Positions 61,745-64,000 of a DNA stretch of 64,000 bases are shown piece by piece. Origin of the DNA: Streptomyces sp. MNU76 (GTDB lineage Bacteria > Actinomycetota > Actinomycetes > Streptomycetales > Streptomycetaceae). The notes beneath the pieces are model-generated. The model saw nothing but the letters and a program-made list of their open reading frames with translations. It was not told the DNA's origin and ran no database searches. The DNA lies in assembly GCF_020982545.1 (NCBI RefSeq), contig NZ_JAJKLK010000027.1, forward strand, positions 1-64,000, read 5' to 3'. The position numbers were made by a program, and so were the translations under genes. Each line of letters starts with the position of its first letter. Position 1 is the first letter of the stretch.

Positions 61745-62833
61745 ATGACCACCCAGACCGAGGTGCCGCAGCGGCGCGGCACGCCTCAGGACTCGGGTCC
61801 CACCCCGGTCATCTCCGTGCGCAGGCTGTGGAAGGTGTTCGGGCCGAAGGCCGACCGGGTGCCGGAGTCCGAGGAACTGTGCGGGCTCTCCCGCCGCGAA
61901 CTGATGGACCGCACCGGCTGCACCGCCGCCGTGCGCGACGTGAACTTCGACGTCTCGCCCGGCGAGGTCTTCGTCGTCATGGGCCTGTCCGGCTCCGGCA
62001 AGTCGACCCTGGTGCGATGTCTGACCCGGCTGATCGAACCCACCGCGGGCGAGGTCGTCTTCGAGGGCGAGGACATCCGCCAGGCCGACGACAGGCGCCT
62101 GCGTGAGCTGCGCCGCCGCAAGTTCTCCATGGTCTTCCAGCACTTCGGGCTGCTGCCCCACCGCCGGGTCGTCGACAATGTGGCCTTCGGGCTGGAGATC
62201 CGCGGCATGGGCAGGTCCGAGCGCGTCAAGCGGGCCCAGGAGGTCGTCGAGCTGGTCGGTCTCGCCGGTTACGAGAAGTCCTACCCCGACCAGCTCTCCG
62301 GCGGTATGCAGCAGCGGGTCGGACTGGCCCGCGCGCTGGCCGGCGACCCGGACGTGCTCTTCTTCGACGAGCCGTTCTCGGCGCTCGACCCGATGATCCG
62401 CCGCGACATGCAGAACGAGGTCATCCGGCTGCACCACGAGGTCGGCAAGACGATGGTCTTCATCACCCACGACCTCTCCGAGGCCCTCAAGCTGGGCGAC
62501 CGCATCCTGATCATGCGGGACGGCAAGATGGTCCAGTGCGGCACCGGCGACGAACTGGTCGGCGCCCCGGCCGACGACTACGTGCGCGAGTTCGTCAAGG
62601 ACGTACCGCGCGGCGACGTGCTCACCCTGCGCTGGATCATGCGGCCGCCGGCGGACGGCGACGCCCTGGACGGCCCCGAGTTGGGCCCGGACGTCGTGGT
62701 CAAGGAGGCCACCCGGGCGGTGCTCGCCGCCGACAAGCCGGTCAAGGTCGTCGAGAACGGCAAGCTGCTCGGCATCGTCGGTGACGAGGAGATCCTCGCC
62801 GTGGTCGCCGGGCAGGAAGGCGGCGCGAGATGA
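61745..62833 (+). CDS. proV: Glycine betaine/proline ABC transporter ATP-binding protein (ProV/OpuAA)
   Basis: 362 residues. An N-terminal LWKVFGPKADRVPE segment typical of ProV is followed by Walker A MGLSGSGKSTLVRCL, the Q-loop FQHFGLLPHRRV, signature LSGGMQQRVGLARAL, Walker B VLFFDEPFSALDPMIRRDMQ and the His in ITHDLSEALKLGDRI. A partial C-terminal CBS-like region (VVVKEATRAVLAADKPVKVV) follows. It energises the permease encoded by the overlapping next gene (ATGA). It supplies betaine both as osmoprotectant and as substrate for the pathway here. Confidence 0.93.
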   Translation: MTTQTEVPQRRGTPQDSGPTPVISVRRLWKVFGPKADRVPESEELCGLSRRELMDRTGCTAAVRDVNFDVSPGEVFVVMGLSGSGKSTLVRCLTRLIEPTAGEVVFEGEDIRQADDRRLRELRRRKFSMVFQHFGLLPHRRVVDNVAFGLEIRGMGRSERVKRAQEVVELVGLAGYEKSYPDQLSGGMQQRVGLARALAGDPDVLFFDEPFSALDPMIRRDMQNEVIRLHHEVGKTMVFITHDLSEALKLGDRILIMRDGKMVQCGTGDELVGAPADDYVREFVKDVPRGDVLTLRWIMRPPADGDALDGPELGPDVVVKEATRAVLAADKPVKVVENGKLLGIVGDEEILAVVAGQEGGAR

Positions 62834-64000
62834 CCGTCGTCGTGGAGAAGACCGAGCCGCCCGGCGGGCCGGAGAAGACCCGGCCCGCCGAGGAGCCCGC
62901 CCGGCCCCGGAACCCCGCCGCGTCAGCCGGTCCATGGTGATCGGCGCGATCCTGCTCGTCTGGCTGGTGCTCTTCGTCGTCCTGCGCGGCAAGCAGACCC
63001 TCGCCCTCGCGGCGGCGGACCTGACCGATCTGCACCGGTGGTTCAACGACGTCAACGACTCCGTCGGCGCGAACCGCAACTCCAACCCCCTGTTCCTGTA
63101 CTTCTTCAACGAGATCCGCCTGGTCGTCGACACCCTGGTGACCTTCGTGCAGGAGCTGATCTCGCAGCCCTCCGCCGACCGCCCCCTGCCGCAGATCGGC
63201 TGGCTCGGCGTCGTCGGTATCGCGGGCTACGTCTCCTGGGCGTTCGGTAACTGGCGGGTCGCGCTGCTGGCGGTGGCCGGCTTCACCTTCCTCGGCCTCC
63301 AGGGCCTGTGGCAGGAGAGCATGGACACCCTGGCGCTCACCGTCTCCGCGGTGTGCGTGGCGCTGCTGTTCGCGATCCCGCTCGGTGTGTGGGCGGGGCT
63401 GTCCGACCGGGTCAACCGGATCATCACGCCCCTGCTGGACTTCATGCAGACGATGCCGACCTTCGTCTACCTGGCCCCGCTGACCCTCTTCTTCCTCATC
63501 GGCGGAGCCTCCGCCACCATCGCCACCGTGATCTACGCGGCACCGCCCGCGATCCGCATCACCGCGCACGCCATCCGGACCGTGCCGGAGACGACTGTGG
63601 AGGCCGCCGACTCCCTCGGGGCGACGCGCGGGCAGGCCCTGCTGAAGGTGCTGCTGCCCATGTCCAAGCGGACCGTGGTGATGGGCGTCAACCAGACCAT
63701 CATGGCCGCCCTGGCCATGGTGACCATCGCGGCCCTGATCGACGCCCCCGGCCTCGGCAAGACCGTCGTCCAGGCGCTCACGTCGCTCGACGTGGGCACG
63801 GCCTTCAACGCGGGCCTGTCCATCGTCGTCCTGGCGATCGTCCTCGACCGGGTCACGACCGCGGCCAGCACCCGCGAGGAGGAGGCCCGGCGCTCGAAGA
63901 ACCGGTTCCTCGCCTGGCGGCGGCCGCTGCTCGGCGCGGGCGCGGTGGTCACGGCCGTCCTGGTCTTCATGTCGCACACCTATGTGTGGGCGGCGGAGTT
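62830..64000 (+). CDS. Glycine betaine ABC transporter permease/binding protein, 3' cut by window, apparent frameshift
   Basis: ATG 62830 overlaps the proV stop but its frame ends after 36 codons (TGA 62938-62940). The protein continues in another frame: EPRRVSRSMVIGAILLVWLV and then a full ProW-type permease (LPQIGWLGVVGIAGYVSWAF, MDTLALTVSAVCVALLFAIP, MQTMPTFVYLAPLTLFFLIG, AADSLGATRGQALLKVLLPM) to the window end. One base appears lost in the CCGGCCCCGGAACCCCGCC stretch at about 62901-62919. ATG 62934 could also start a shorter permease. It is likely a ProW-ProX fusion, but the end is not visible. Confidence 0.85.

Overview
This is a high-GC actinobacterial window, almost certainly Streptomyces. 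Codons are strongly G/C-ending, GTG and TTG starts are frequent, GGAGG-type ribosome sites are common, and families typical of the genus are present: PucR and IclR regulators, a SpoIIE/HATPase phosphatase, kinase/substrate-binding fusions and an S-(hydroxymethyl)mycothiol dehydrogenase. Several decayed gene clusters, one IS and two MITE-like elements suggest a chromosome arm rather than the conserved core.

Left part (1-12.6 kb): a partial hypothetical protein, an SRPBCC protein, a proline-rich membrane protein, a cupin, an MMPL/RND exporter, a secreted M4 metalloprotease, a methyltransferase, a 3-hydroxyisobutyryl-CoA hydrolase-like enzyme, a frame-disrupted GNAT and a second-type HemC. 12.6-18.2 kb on the minus strand is one coupled operon: a lipoprotein followed by two paralogous Ser/Thr-kinase/substrate-binding-protein fusions, each with one apparent frameshift. 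18.3-23.8 kb holds a CrtI-like FAD oxidoreductase behind a tandem-palindrome operator, a truncated fatty-acid desaturase running into repetitive DNA, and a divergent PucR regulator/acyl-CoA ligase pair. 24.7-25.6 kb is a minisatellite junction between a headless DUF1801 gene and a helical regulator-like gene.

26.9-30.7 kb carries a compact RNA-repair unit, a T4 Rnl1-like RNA ligase two bases ahead of a polynucleotide kinase/phosphatase, followed on the same strand by a DEAD-box RNA helicase with a hairpin leader. 33.1-36.1 kb is a gene graveyard: an IS5-family (IS427-type) element splitting a small gene with a TA target duplication, a MITE-like element, and fragments of GyrB/ParE, LacI and an F5/8-C domain protein. 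36.4-41.0 kb is an ECF sigma factor/anti-sigma/ABC exporter operon. 41.0-44.2 kb contains a TetR/VOC pair that lost both 5' ends, an alpha/beta hydrolase, a PfkB kinase and an HTH fragment. 44.5-46.9 kb is a PAS-GAF-SpoIIE-HATPase phosphatase.

From 47 kb to the right edge lies a coherent choline/glycine-betaine uptake, oxidation and one-carbon disposal locus. It contains mycothiol-dependent formaldehyde dehydrogenase, a formate-dehydrogenase-like molybdoenzyme, a BCCT transporter, Rieske ferredoxin, FAD reductase, Rieske oxygenase, an IclR regulator, a GMC choline dehydrogenase, methylene-THF reductase, formyl-THF deformylase (PurU), betaine aldehyde dehydrogenase and a ProV/ProW-X importer cut by the window end. 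A palindrome of the form TTGCG-N5-CGCAA and near matches recur upstream of most of these transcription units, so I propose it as the operator of the local IclR protein. Several apparent one- or two-base frameshifts lie in short C/G runs; either this assembly has indel errors or many of these genes are decaying.
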